From CALBPI01 sp039033995 (GTDB taxonomy: Bacteria > Pseudomonadota > Gammaproteobacteria > Steroidobacterales > Woeseiaceae): a stretch of DNA of 10,373 nt. The notes beneath the pieces are model-generated. The model was not told the DNA's origin. It made no database searches and worked only from the letters and a program-made list of their open reading frames with translations. Location of the stretch: NCBI GenBank assembly GCA_039033995.1, contig JBCCBP010000069.1, positions 1 to 10,373 on the forward strand, in the 5' to 3' direction. Each line of letters starts with the position of its first letter. Position 1 is the first letter of the stretch. The translations under genes and the position numbers were made by a program. Of this stretch, positions 1 through 6,521 are shown piece after piece.

Positions 1-216
1 GAAGTCATACATCGGTAGCGGCGTGATCAGGTCATTGCCGCGTGCCTTGCTGAATTTCAGAAACTCGTCGGTGACCTGTGCGCAGATGACATGTCGCCCG
101 AGATCCTGCGAGCCGGTGCGACAAAAGCCGTCTCGATAGAACCCGGTCACTTTGTCGTTGCAGCAACAAGCGAGTTCGCCACCCAGTACATTTTTCTCTG
201 TCGTCATCGTTGTCAT
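1..216 (-). CDS. DUF2237 family protein, C-terminus off the left edge
   Basis: Translating the minus strand from the ATG at 216-214 gives 72 uninterrupted residues to the edge, beginning MTTMTTEKNVLGGELACCC. The order of conserved pieces is typical of the DUF2237 family: NVLGG (residues 9-13), a Cys-rich stretch CCC (17-19), GFYRDGFCRTG (25-35), DLG (38-40), VICAQVTDEFLKFSKARGND (43-62) and TPLPMYDF at the edge. Family members are about 110-130 residues, so roughly the N-terminal 60 percent is visible. The function is unknown; the conserved cysteines would suit metal binding or redox chemistry, but that is inference. The ATG overlaps the alkB stop as ATGA, which suggests translational coupling. 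A second ATG (207-205) could also be the start, but the 4-bp overlap favours the first. Confidence 0.85.
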   Translation of the reverse strand, partial: MTTMTTEKNVLGGELACCCNDKVTGFYRDGFCRTGSQDLGRHVICAQVTDEFLKFSKARGNDLITPLPMYDF

Positions 217-842
217 GCCACTCGGAAGGTCAGGCTGATCCGATGGGGGCAATGCCCACCGGGATCGGGTTGGACGGTTTTCACACCGTGGAAATACATG
301 CGTGCCGGGCCGCCCATCACCAATACATCACCATCGTACACGGGTACGCCGATTGGAGAGCCATCACGCTCGGCGCCCCACACCAGAAATTCGGCCGACA
401 AGCCCGTCGAGATGGTCACTACCGGCTGCGAAAAGTCACGTTCGTTCTTGTCTTGGTGCGCCGTCATGCGATTGCCGGGCAGATAGCGATTGATTAAGCA
501 CGCGTTCGGAAAGAAGTTGTTAAATCCCGCCTCTGCAGCGGCCCGATGCGCGGTGTCACGCCAAGCAACTGGCATCGCAGGCCAAGGCTTGCGTGTTTCA
601 GGGTCGATTGCCTGGTAGCGATAACCACGATCATCCGACACCCAGCCGACGTCGCCGCAGTTGGTCACGGCGACAGAAATCGGTTTGCCGCCCGGTGTCT
701 GCATATTGCGGAACGGCGAGTTATTTCGGATAGCATCCAACTCGGCGAGCAATGCCATGCTATTCGCGAAGCCCGCGAGTACCGTGACCCCGGGCATGAC
801 CGTCTCAACCTCAGGCCGTATATGCTGAAACAGATCCTGCAT
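213..842 (-). CDS. alkB: Alpha-ketoglutarate-dependent DNA/RNA dealkylase AlkB
   Basis: This is a 209-residue protein, close to the 216 residues of E. coli AlkB. AlkB is an Fe(II)/2-oxoglutarate dioxygenase that oxidatively removes methyl groups from 1-methyladenine and 3-methylcytosine in DNA and RNA. The iron ligands are the HxD pair H129 and D131 (AHQDKNE) with H185 (MYFHGVK). The 2-oxoglutarate binding residues are N118 and Y120 (INRY) and the arginines R201 and R207 (RISLTFR). Other family blocks are SPFRNMQTPGG (42-52), TNCGDVGW (60-67) and PWPAMP (86-91). The reading frame stays open to 1073, but that 77-residue extension lies over the upstream gene in another frame and resembles nothing in AlkB; the start at 842 gives MQDLFQHIRP, which fits the E. 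coli N-terminus MLDLF. It lies 2 bp after the DUF3052 gene and overlaps the DUF2237 gene by 4 bp. No ada gene is present, unlike the ada-alkB operon of E. coli. Confidence 0.95.
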   Translation of the reverse strand: MQDLFQHIRPEVETVMPGVTVLAGFANSMALLAELDAIRNNSPFRNMQTPGGKPISVAVTNCGDVGWVSDDRGYRYQAIDPETRKPWPAMPVAWRDTAHRAAAEAGFNNFFPNACLINRYLPGNRMTAHQDKNERDFSQPVVTISTGLSAEFLVWGAERDGSPIGVPVYDGDVLVMGGPARMYFHGVKTVQPDPGGHCPHRISLTFRVA

Positions 843-844
843 CG

Positions 845-1249
845 CTACTTTTTGCGCCGTAAAAACTTGAGTCCGGACCAATCGTTGTCCACCGCGCAGA
901 CCTTCACATCTACCCAACCGTGCGGCAGCACGATCGTGCGCAAGTCGTCTTCGGTCAGGTCTTTGTGCAGCGGCGAAGATTTCTTCGGCCATGAGATCCA
1001 CAGCATACCGCCGGGTGCGACACGAGCGAGCGCCGCATCGATCTGGTTCTCCAATACTGACTTTGTTCGACAAAACAGGTGCACGATGTCAGCAGATCGT
1101 AATCGCGACGATACCGTCGCACCTTCGACGCCCGCGATTAGTGCGGGGTAGTGCTCTGGCGCCAGAATCGGTTTGCAGCGCATGCCGGGTTTGATGCCAA
1201 GTTTCTGAAACAACGGTTTGCCGGAATAGCCTGCGGTGGTCTGCGCCAT
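845..1249 (-). CDS. DUF3052 family protein
   Basis: A 134-residue protein that I recognise as DUF3052, an uncharacterised conserved family. Its landmarks are GYSGKPLFQKLGIKPGMRC near the N-terminus (7-25), the central ADIVHLFCRTKSVLE (53-67), APGGMLWISWPKKSS (78-92), DLTEDDLR (97-104) and the C-terminal GWVDVKVCAVDNDWSGLKF (111-129) followed by a basic tail RRKK. It appears cytoplasmic, with no signal peptide or membrane segment. The central part has the layout of a small alpha/beta domain, reminiscent of a Rossmann or methyltransferase-like fold without a visible SAM motif; that is only an impression. It is the first gene of the minus-strand unit with alkB and the DUF2237 gene. The ribosome-binding site before 1249 is weak, but the start places the family N-terminus correctly. 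No function is known to me. Confidence 0.87.
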   Translation of the reverse strand: MAQTTAGYSGKPLFQKLGIKPGMRCKPILAPEHYPALIAGVEGATVSSRLRSADIVHLFCRTKSVLENQIDAALARVAPGGMLWISWPKKSSPLHKDLTEDDLRTIVLPHGWVDVKVCAVDNDWSGLKFLRRKK

Positions 1250-1380
1250 CGTGTTACTCGCGTCAATTTGGTTGGTCAGTATGCCACGGTAACATCACAC
1301 GAATGGGTCAGAAAATTCTGCTGAGTTGTTCAGGCGCTTATGCGATCATCCGCGAGTCAACAAGCGCTCAGGGGAGCGGT
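1250..1380. promoter_or_regulatory. Divergent intergenic region, probable promoters both ways
   Basis: These 131 bp separate the minus-strand DUF3052-alkB unit from the plus-strand lipoprotein gene, so promoters for both must lie here or nearby. The best plus-strand candidate I can see is TTGGTT (1268-1273), a 16-bp spacer and TAACAT (1290-1295), which is weak. No convincing minus-strand -35/-10 pair is visible. A short inverted repeat CAGAA-AA-TTCTG lies at 1310-1321 or one base earlier. AGGGGAG at 1370-1376 is a good ribosome-binding site for the ATG at 1381 and decides that start over an upstream in-frame ATG at 1303. Confidence 0.4.
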
Positions 1381-2376
1381 ATGCGACTGGGGAAGACTGC
1401 GATAGTACTTTTGCTGGCCTTGGCTGGCTGCTCGTCTGGCGACGACGATGCTCAGCCGGCAGCCGATGCGCAGGGCAGTGACGATCAAGGTGCCGTGCAG
1501 ATCAGTACAAAACTGAAGGGAACGCTGTACTTCAACTATGCGGCGCCGATGCAGGCACCGCGCGTGATGGCGATCGATCTTCGCAGCAAGCGCTACCGAG
1601 TTGCCGCGGACGGGGTCCACGCCAATGTCGCTGGCGAAGTGATCGCGTATGTCAACTTCTGTAGCCCGCTGCAGGTACAGCTCGCCGTTACCGATGAAGA
1701 CGGATTCATGACGCCGCTGTCTGATTGCGTCGAGCGGGACACGATTTCCGGCAAGAGTCTGCAAGGGCCGGCGATCACCGGTGATGGCAAACGGATTGCT
1801 GTCTTGAACAACGAATTGCGTGCCGAGATCGACCGCAAGGAAGACCCGTACGGGCTTGATGCGATGGTGGGATTGAACAAATACTCCGCGACGCAGGTGT
1901 TCGATCTCGATGGCAACGTACTTGCGGAGTTCAAGGACATGGGTCCGGCCGTCTGGGCCAAAGACGGCAGCCTGATTTTGGCGGGCCGCGGTGGGGATGT
2001 CGGCTTTGGCATCTTCCGCGCGGACAAAAAACTCAAGAGTGTTAAGCGCATCGATGATGGCCGATTGAAGTCTGCCGTTGATGTCATGGACGCGCACCCG
2101 AAGGACAACACCATTGCATTCGTGTTCAACGGGCAACTGTTCGAAATGCCGTTGAAGAGTGGCAAGCCAAAACGACTGCATTCGCACGGCAACATGTTAT
2201 CGGGTATCGCGTATTCGCCAAGCGGCGACCAAATCGCAATCGTATCGACCGACACGCTCAACGAAGCGATTCAGATGGGCGGCGGTGGTTATCCGATCTT
2301 CGTGTTGGACGATGGCGATATCCACACGATTCGTATGCCGTTTATCATCGACGGTCCGCTCGACTGGGTGAAGTGA
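1381..2376 (+). CDS. Beta-propeller-like (TolB/PD40-type) lipoprotein of unknown function
   Basis: A 331-residue exported lipoprotein. The N-terminus MRLGKTAIVLLLALAGC is a type II signal peptide with lipobox L-A-G-C and lipidated Cys17. A Ser/Asp-rich linker (about 18-37, including DDDAQPAADAQGSDD) follows; with Ser at +2, outer-membrane sorting is expected. The rest has recurring strand-rich units with the x-P-x-x-x-x-D-G-x-x-I-A-x pattern of WD40-like/TolB propellers: GPAITGDGKRIAVLN (129-143), GPAVWAKDGSLILAG (188-202), DAHPKDNTIAFVFNG (about 237-251) and GIAYSPSGDQIAIVS (275-289). Two cysteines, C94 and C116, could form a periplasmic disulfide. I cannot name a family more narrowly, and no enzymatic motif is visible. 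The start at 1381 is chosen for its ribosome-binding site and for giving a clean signal peptide; the frame is also open from an ATG at 1303. Its stop abuts the DUF71-type gene, so the two are probably co-transcribed. Confidence 0.8.
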   Translation: MRLGKTAIVLLLALAGCSSGDDDAQPAADAQGSDDQGAVQISTKLKGTLYFNYAAPMQAPRVMAIDLRSKRYRVAADGVHANVAGEVIAYVNFCSPLQVQLAVTDEDGFMTPLSDCVERDTISGKSLQGPAITGDGKRIAVLNNELRAEIDRKEDPYGLDAMVGLNKYSATQVFDLDGNVLAEFKDMGPAVWAKDGSLILAGRGGDVGFGIFRADKKLKSVKRIDDGRLKSAVDVMDAHPKDNTIAFVFNGQLFEMPLKSGKPKRLHSHGNMLSGIAYSPSGDQIAIVSTDTLNEAIQMGGGGYPIFVLDDGDIHTIRMPFIIDGPLDWVK

Positions 2377-3048
2377 TTGAGCAAAAAGCGCGTCTGGTTG
2401 TGGTGGAGCAGCGGCAAGGACAGTGCCTGGACGCTCCACGTCTTGCGACAGGATCGGGATGTCGTTGTCGAGGCGCTAGTCACCTCGGTCAATCAGGTGG
2501 CCGAGCGTGTCGCAATGCACGCCGTTCGCCAGACGTTGCTGGAAAAACAAGCCGAGGCGGCTGGCCTGCCACTGCATATCATGCCGCTGCCATGGCCTTG
2601 TCCCAACGGTGCCTACGAGGCCGCGGCCGCCGACATCATCGCGATGGCCGAGGCGGCCGGTGTGACGCACATGGCATTCGGCGATTTGTTTCTCGAAGAC
2701 ATACGGGCATATCGCGAGAATTTATTGAAAGACTCGACCATTGAACCGCTGTTTCCGTTGTGGCGACAACCCACGGAGCAACTGGCGCACGACATGATCG
2801 CGAGTGGACAAGAAGCGTACCTGACCTGCGTCGATCCGAAAGTGCTACCTGCGGAATTCGCCGGGCGACGCTTCGATCAACAACTGCTCGATGATTTGCC
2901 GTTCGGCGTGGATCCCTGCGGCGAAAACGGCGAGTTCCATTCGTTTGTCTGTGCTGCACCCGTATTCGATCACCCGATCCCGGTGGCCGTTGGCGAGCGC
3001 GTAACCCGCGACGGTTTCGTGTTCGCGGATGTTATGTCAGTGGACTGA
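2377..3048 (+). CDS. DUF71/COG2102 adenine nucleotide alpha-hydrolase-like ATP-binding protein (Dph6-related)
   Basis: A 223-residue protein starting with TTG immediately after the TGA of the lipoprotein gene. No later start would keep the nucleotide-binding strand RVWLWWSSGKDSAW (5-18), whose SSGKDS (11-16) is the PP-loop of the alpha-hydrolase superfamily. A GGTGA within the previous gene's end, 5 bp before the TTG, could serve as ribosome-binding site. Other family blocks are GDLFLEDIRAYRE (102-114), PLFPLW (124-129), and DPCGENGEFHSF (179-190). The archaeal/eukaryotic relative Dph6 amidates diphthine on elongation factor 2; bacteria lack diphthamide, so that label should not be transferred. 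Comparative genomics has linked some bacterial members of the family to B12 salvage, but no cobalamin gene is in this window. The likely chemistry is ATP-dependent adenylation of a carboxylate followed by amidation, substrate unknown. Confidence 0.88.
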   Translation: MSKKRVWLWWSSGKDSAWTLHVLRQDRDVVVEALVTSVNQVAERVAMHAVRQTLLEKQAEAAGLPLHIMPLPWPCPNGAYEAAAADIIAMAEAAGVTHMAFGDLFLEDIRAYRENLLKDSTIEPLFPLWRQPTEQLAHDMIASGQEAYLTCVDPKVLPAEFAGRRFDQQLLDDLPFGVDPCGENGEFHSFVCAAPVFDHPIPVAVGERVTRDGFVFADVMSVD

Positions 3049-3064
3049 CCCCACCGCGAGATTC

Positions 3065-3086
3065 CGACTCGCAGCCAAGCGAGTCG
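3065..3086. repeat. Perfect inverted repeat between the DUF71-type and aminotransferase genes
   Basis: CGACTCGC (3065-3072) and GCGAGTCG (3079-3086) are exact reverse complements separated by the 6-base loop AGCCAA. It lies in the 77-bp spacer, 17 bp after the DUF71-type stop and 40 bp before the aminotransferase ATG. There is no following T-run, so it is not a canonical intrinsic terminator. It could be a weak or factor-assisted terminator, an mRNA 3'-end stabiliser, or a dyad operator for the downstream pair. Confidence 0.5.
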
Positions 3087-3125
3087 CGATATCATGGCGG
3101 ACGACTTCGAGCGGGGGAAATCGTC

Positions 3126-4253
3126 ATGCGAAATTTTGCACTGGAAACCTATTTTTCTGAATGGGAGTTTAAGGCGCGCTATCACATGACGGCGTCCGAC
3201 GCCGAGTCGATCACCGTTGCTGAGCTGTTAGAGATCGCCGGCGCATCACCCGATGTGCTCACCGACCTGAAACTCGGTTATACCGAGACCTGGGGCGCAC
3301 CCGATCTGCGCGAGGCAATCGCAGACACCTACGATCAGCTCGAGGCGAACAACATACTGTGTTTCGCTGGTGCGGAAGAAGGCGTGTACGCTGCCATGCG
3401 TGTGTTGCTGCAGAAAGGCGACCATGCGATCGTCGTCGTACCGAACTACCAGGCCGCGGAAACGGTGCCGTTGGATATCTGCGACGTCACCGGCGTGGCA
3501 TTGGATGCCGACAACGACTGGCGCCTGGATCTGGACGCAGTGCGCGCGGCGATCCATCCGAATACGAAACTGGTTTCGGTCTGCTTCCCGAATAACCCGA
3601 CTGGTGCGATTCCATCGCGCGTGGATTTCGATGCGCTGGTCGCGCTTTGTCGCGAACATGATCTATATCTGTTCAGCGATGAGGTGTATCGCCGGCTTGA
3701 GCTTGATGCGTCACGGCGTATTCCGCAGGCAGCGGATGCATACGAAAAAGGCCTGTCGTTGAATGTCATGTCGAAAGCCTATGGCTTGCCGGGGCTTCGG
3801 GTTGGCTGGATCGCGAGTCAGGACAAAGATGTCCTGCAGGCGATGGAACGTTACAAACATTATTTGTCAATTTGCAACAGTGCGCCGAGCGAGCGACTCG
3901 CTGTCATCGCGCTCGGGGTACGCGACCAATTGCTCGCGCGCATCCACAACTTGATGCAGTCTAATGTCGAAAAACTGGAAGCGTTTTTTGCGCGTTATCC
4001 TGAGCTGTTTGCATGGCAGCGTCCACATGGTGGATGCATCGCATTCCCGCGTTTTCTCGGCAGCGAGGGCGTCGAGACCTTCTGCAAAGATCTGATCGAT
4101 CAAACCGGCGTGTTGCTATTACCCGCATCGATTTACCGCTCCGAGTTGATGGACGCGCCGACCGACCGGTTTCGTGTTGGTTTCGGCCGTGCTGGTATTG
4201 GTGAAGGCCTCGCGGTCTTCGATGACTATCTGCAGAATAAGCTTAGAGCCTAG
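3126..4253 (+). CDS. Class I/II PLP-dependent aminotransferase, substrate unknown
   Basis: A 375-residue fold-type I PLP enzyme with the full set of class I/II residues. These are GAEEGVY (82-88) at the phosphate-binding turn, PNYQA with Y108 near the cofactor ring, NNPTG (156-160), D185 in SDEVYR contacting the pyridine nitrogen, the Schiff-base lysine K217 in SKAYGLPGLRVGW (216-228), and the substrate-carboxylate arginine R350 in FRVGFGR. The enzyme should be cytoplasmic and active. The N-terminus (ALETYFSEWEF...MTASDAESIT) resembles a subgroup that includes the capreomycidine-synthase type VioD-like enzymes, but I cannot fix the substrate. GGGGG at 3113-3117 is a reasonable ribosome-binding site. 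The next gene, an ornithine cyclodeaminase-family enzyme, starts 15 bp later with its ribosome-binding site at this gene's stop, so the two probably act in one pathway, for example a transaminase making a ketimine substrate for a reductase. Confidence 0.9.
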   Translation: MRNFALETYFSEWEFKARYHMTASDAESITVAELLEIAGASPDVLTDLKLGYTETWGAPDLREAIADTYDQLEANNILCFAGAEEGVYAAMRVLLQKGDHAIVVVPNYQAAETVPLDICDVTGVALDADNDWRLDLDAVRAAIHPNTKLVSVCFPNNPTGAIPSRVDFDALVALCREHDLYLFSDEVYRRLELDASRRIPQAADAYEKGLSLNVMSKAYGLPGLRVGWIASQDKDVLQAMERYKHYLSICNSAPSERLAVIALGVRDQLLARIHNLMQSNVEKLEAFFARYPELFAWQRPHGGCIAFPRFLGSEGVETFCKDLIDQTGVLLLPASIYRSELMDAPTDRFRVGFGRAGIGEGLAVFDDYLQNKLRA

Positions 4254-4268
4254 GCGAGTCTGCCAACA

Positions 4269-5231
4269 ATGAAGCGTTTTAGTGCTGAATTGATTAACCA
4301 AGTGTTGTCGGATCGGGTTGCGGTGCTGCAAGCCGTTGAGGCGGCATTCATTGCCCATGGTGCTGGCGGTGTCGTCCACCCACCGCCAGTGCAGATGCTG
4401 TTTTCGCGGCAAACCCCGACTGTCGATGGTGATTGTCATGTAAAGACGGCGTACACCGACGCGTTTCCGTTTTTCTCGGTCAAGGTAGCGACCGGCTTCT
4501 ACACGAACGTTGCACGCGGATTGCCGGTTAATAATGGTCTGGTCATGTTGCTGTCGGCAGAGACCGGCGCACCGTCCGTGTTGCTGCAGGATGACGGGGC
4601 AATTACGTCAGCCCGCACAGCGGCGGCAGGCGTGTTGGCGACGCGCGTACGCAAGGGGGATGAACCATTTGCGCTGGGCATTGTTGGCACCGGTCATCAG
4701 GCGGAGCTGCAAGCCCGGTGGATCTCGCAGTTCTTGAACGTGACCGAAGTGTTTCTGAACGGTCGGTCGCCCGAGAAAGCATCGGCACTCGCCGATCGTT
4801 TGACCCAGCGCGATTGCCCAGCGCATGCGGTGATGATGGAGTCGTTGTCTGCCAATGCAGACGTTATCGTCACGACAACGCCAGCGCAGTCGCCGGTGTT
4901 GCTCCGAGATCACGTGCGTGATGGTCATCACATCGTCGCTCTCGGGGCCGACAGTCCCGGAAAGCAAGAGCTTGATGTGGCGATAATCGGTGCGGCAAAG
5001 CGGGTCTGGGTCGACGATCATGGTCAGTGTGAGGCCCACGGCGAATTTGGGCACGCCGTACGTGCCGGTGTACGTCACGAACACGACTACCAATCTCTCG
5101 GCGGCCAGCTAGCGGGCGGACCGGCTGCGCTTGATGCCGACGCAATCACTGTGGCGGATTTGACAGGCTTGGGCGTACAGGATCTGCACACGGCTGCGCT
5201 CGTGCATCGGCGACTGTTGGAGAATGCCTGA
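4269..5231 (+). CDS. Ornithine cyclodeaminase / mu-crystallin family NAD(P)-dependent enzyme
   Basis: A 320-residue protein with the family's typical length and motif order. It shows HVKTAY (57-62), FFSVKVATGF with K72, the block NNGLVMLLSAETGAP (88-102), ITSARTAAAG with R116 (112-121), the Rossmann nucleotide-binding GTGHQA (140-145), GADSPGKQEL with D228 (226-235), and DLTGLGVQD (297-305). In ornithine cyclodeaminase, the equivalents of R116 and D228 bind the substrate carboxylate and take part in catalysis. The family also contains alanine dehydrogenases, ketimine reductases such as mu-crystallin, and amino-acid synthesis enzymes, so the true substrate is uncertain. It follows the aminotransferase by 15 bp; AGGCGAG (4252-4258), overlapping that gene's TAG, is the likely ribosome-binding site. 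Cytoplasmic, with no sign of truncation. Confidence 0.92.
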   Translation: MKRFSAELINQVLSDRVAVLQAVEAAFIAHGAGGVVHPPPVQMLFSRQTPTVDGDCHVKTAYTDAFPFFSVKVATGFYTNVARGLPVNNGLVMLLSAETGAPSVLLQDDGAITSARTAAAGVLATRVRKGDEPFALGIVGTGHQAELQARWISQFLNVTEVFLNGRSPEKASALADRLTQRDCPAHAVMMESLSANADVIVTTTPAQSPVLLRDHVRDGHHIVALGADSPGKQELDVAIIGAAKRVWVDDHGQCEAHGEFGHAVRAGVRHEHDYQSLGGQLAGGPAALDADAITVADLTGLGVQDLHTAALVHRRLLENA

Positions 5232-5248
5232 CCTCACCAAGCAGGTCA
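5229..5248. repeat. Short inverted repeat at the cyclodeaminase stop codon
   Basis: TGACCT (5229-5234, which contains the stop codon) pairs with AGGTCA (5243-5248) across an 8-base loop. There is no adjacent T-run; a TTTTT lies about 40 bp further on (near 5291). It marks the start of a 114-bp spacer before the TPR-TonB gene and may help end the aminotransferase/cyclodeaminase transcript. The rest of the spacer holds no gene I can support. Confidence 0.3.
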
Positions 5249-5329
5249 TGTGCTTCTACAGAACCTGTTCGCCCGGCTTTCGGCTTCGGTTTTTCGCCGT
5301 GCTTTGGTAGCCTGTGGTGGTTTCGCTAC

Positions 5330-5335
5330 GGGAGG
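5330..5335 (+). promoter_or_regulatory. Strong Shine-Dalgarno deciding the start at 5346
   Basis: GGGAGGA-type sequence ten bases before the ATG at 5346. The frame is open from 5250 and has another ATG at 5376, but neither of those has a comparable ribosome-binding site, so 5346 is chosen. Confidence 0.7.
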
Positions 5336-5345
5336 AATCTGTCGC

Positions 5346-6452
5346 ATGCCGTTCATTGATGAACAATCACGGTTGATGCAACGATGCATCGCCGGTTTAG
5401 CGGTCTTGCTGTTCGCCACACCATTGGCGCTCGCTGACGATGATCCGGAGCAGCTCGAGCAGGAGATGCTGGCGGCGTATCAGCAATACAATGAACTGTT
5501 TCAGTCGGGTCAGTACGAACTGGCTATTACGCCTGCTACAACCGCATTGAAAAAGTCGCTCGCGCTCGACGACGCACCGAACAAGACGACAGCGACGCTG
5601 TACTACAACCATGCACTCGCTCATCTCGGTTCGGGCATGCGAAATCATGCGATCAAATCGTTGGATGCTGCTGCCGAGATGTATGAAGCGCTCGGGCAGG
5701 AATTTGACGATGATCGTGTCCACGTCTTGTTGTCGCGTGGTGACGCCGAACGGCGCCTGAAAAAAGCGCGGCCGATCTATGAACAGGCGCTCGCATTGTC
5801 GGAGCATGTCAACGGCGCATCGTCCGACGCTCATGCACATAACCTGCTGACCGTTGGCCTGACACACCTTGGCGCCAAGGAATGGGATGTGGCTGCGCCG
5901 TATCTGCAGCGGGCCGATGCTGTGTTCGGCGCACCGGGCGTTGAGGATCGCACGGCCGCGGTCAGTTCGGGTTTCGCGGTCGCGCGGATACAGGAGCACA
6001 ACGACGCACTGGATTTCGATCACCTGCAGCGGGTGATCGCAGATTTTGAAGCGACTGGTCGGCGCACATCCGATTACCTGCGATTGCTGGAGTGGTCGCG
6101 TGACCTGACGGACGACTCGGCACTCGCCGCGTCGTTCACGGCCAAGATTGAAGACTATCAGGCTGCTCTTGAGCCTGACGAAGGCGATTACCTGCCGATC
6201 AAACGCGTCGCGCCATACTACCCGCGCGATGCGCTAAAGAAAGGTATGTCCGGCTATGTCGATCTGATGTTTACGGTATCCGAACAAGGTCGACCCATTA
6301 ACATCAAGCCGACCGGCGGCAGAAATTATCGCGTCTTCGCGAAGGCTGCGATTCAGGCGGCCAGCAAGTTTCGTTACAAACCGCGTGAGGTGGATGGTAA
6401 ACCTGTCCCGGTAGATGGCGTAGAGACACGTATTCGGTTCGAGCTTCGATAA
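5346..6452 (+). CDS. Secreted TPR protein with C-terminal TonB domain
   Basis: A 368-residue protein. Residues 14-30 form a hydrophobic signal core ending A-L-A before DDDPEQ, so cleavage near residue 30 and export to the periplasm are likely; the 13-residue N-region with an Asp and a Glu is unusual. Residues about 41-193 are helical with tetratricopeptide-like units (for example YQQYNELFQSGQYELAI, then LYYNHALAHLGSGMRNHAI and KARPIYEQALALSE). The last 85 residues (284-368) are a TonB C-terminal domain: APYYPRDALKKGMSGYVDLM, then FTVSEQGRPINI, AIQAASKFRYKP and DGKPVPVDGVETRIRFELR. Classical TonB has an uncleaved N-terminal anchor and a proline-rich spacer; both are missing, and no exbB, exbD or receptor gene is nearby. 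It may therefore be an envelope-structure or complex-assembly protein rather than an energy transducer. An alternative start at 5376 would give a tighter signal peptide but has no ribosome-binding site. Confidence 0.85.
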   Translation: MPFIDEQSRLMQRCIAGLAVLLFATPLALADDDPEQLEQEMLAAYQQYNELFQSGQYELAITPATTALKKSLALDDAPNKTTATLYYNHALAHLGSGMRNHAIKSLDAAAEMYEALGQEFDDDRVHVLLSRGDAERRLKKARPIYEQALALSEHVNGASSDAHAHNLLTVGLTHLGAKEWDVAAPYLQRADAVFGAPGVEDRTAAVSSGFAVARIQEHNDALDFDHLQRVIADFEATGRRTSDYLRLLEWSRDLTDDSALAASFTAKIEDYQAALEPDEGDYLPIKRVAPYYPRDALKKGMSGYVDLMFTVSEQGRPINIKPTGGRNYRVFAKAAIQAASKFRYKPREVDGKPVPVDGVETRIRFELR

Positions 6453-6521
6453 CGAATCGCTCGCCACGCCACCGCAACATCGTCACACCAATCGACCATG
6501 CTTGAGAGATCGAACTTGATC

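Noticed and set aside
843..1073. A 77-residue N-terminal extension of AlkB in the same open frame
   Set aside because: It overlaps the DUF3052 gene in another frame, is Arg-rich shadow sequence, and has no counterpart in AlkB, whose usual N-terminus is matched by the start at 842.
1318..1333. CTG-N10-CAG spacing resembling a LexA box in the divergent region near alkB
   Set aside because: It lacks the CTGT...ACAG core and AT-rich centre, and the spacing alone occurs often by chance.
1357..2261. Long minus-strand open frames opposite the beta-propeller lipoprotein gene
   Set aside because: They lack family motifs and mirror the plus-strand gene, which has a ribosome-binding site, lipobox and propeller repeats.
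4499..5145. Several minus-strand open frames opposite the cyclodeaminase gene
   Set aside because: They overlap a complete family member with all motifs and have no recognisable domains.
5281..5300. GC-rich stretch followed by TTTTT as an intrinsic terminator
   Set aside because: No stem longer than four base pairs can be formed directly before the T-run.
5248..5310. A 20-codon leader-like frame (ATG at 5248) between the cyclodeaminase and TPR-TonB genes
   Set aside because: The only purine-rich stretch is too close to the ATG for ribosome binding, and the peptide shows no run of regulatory codons or recognisable motif.
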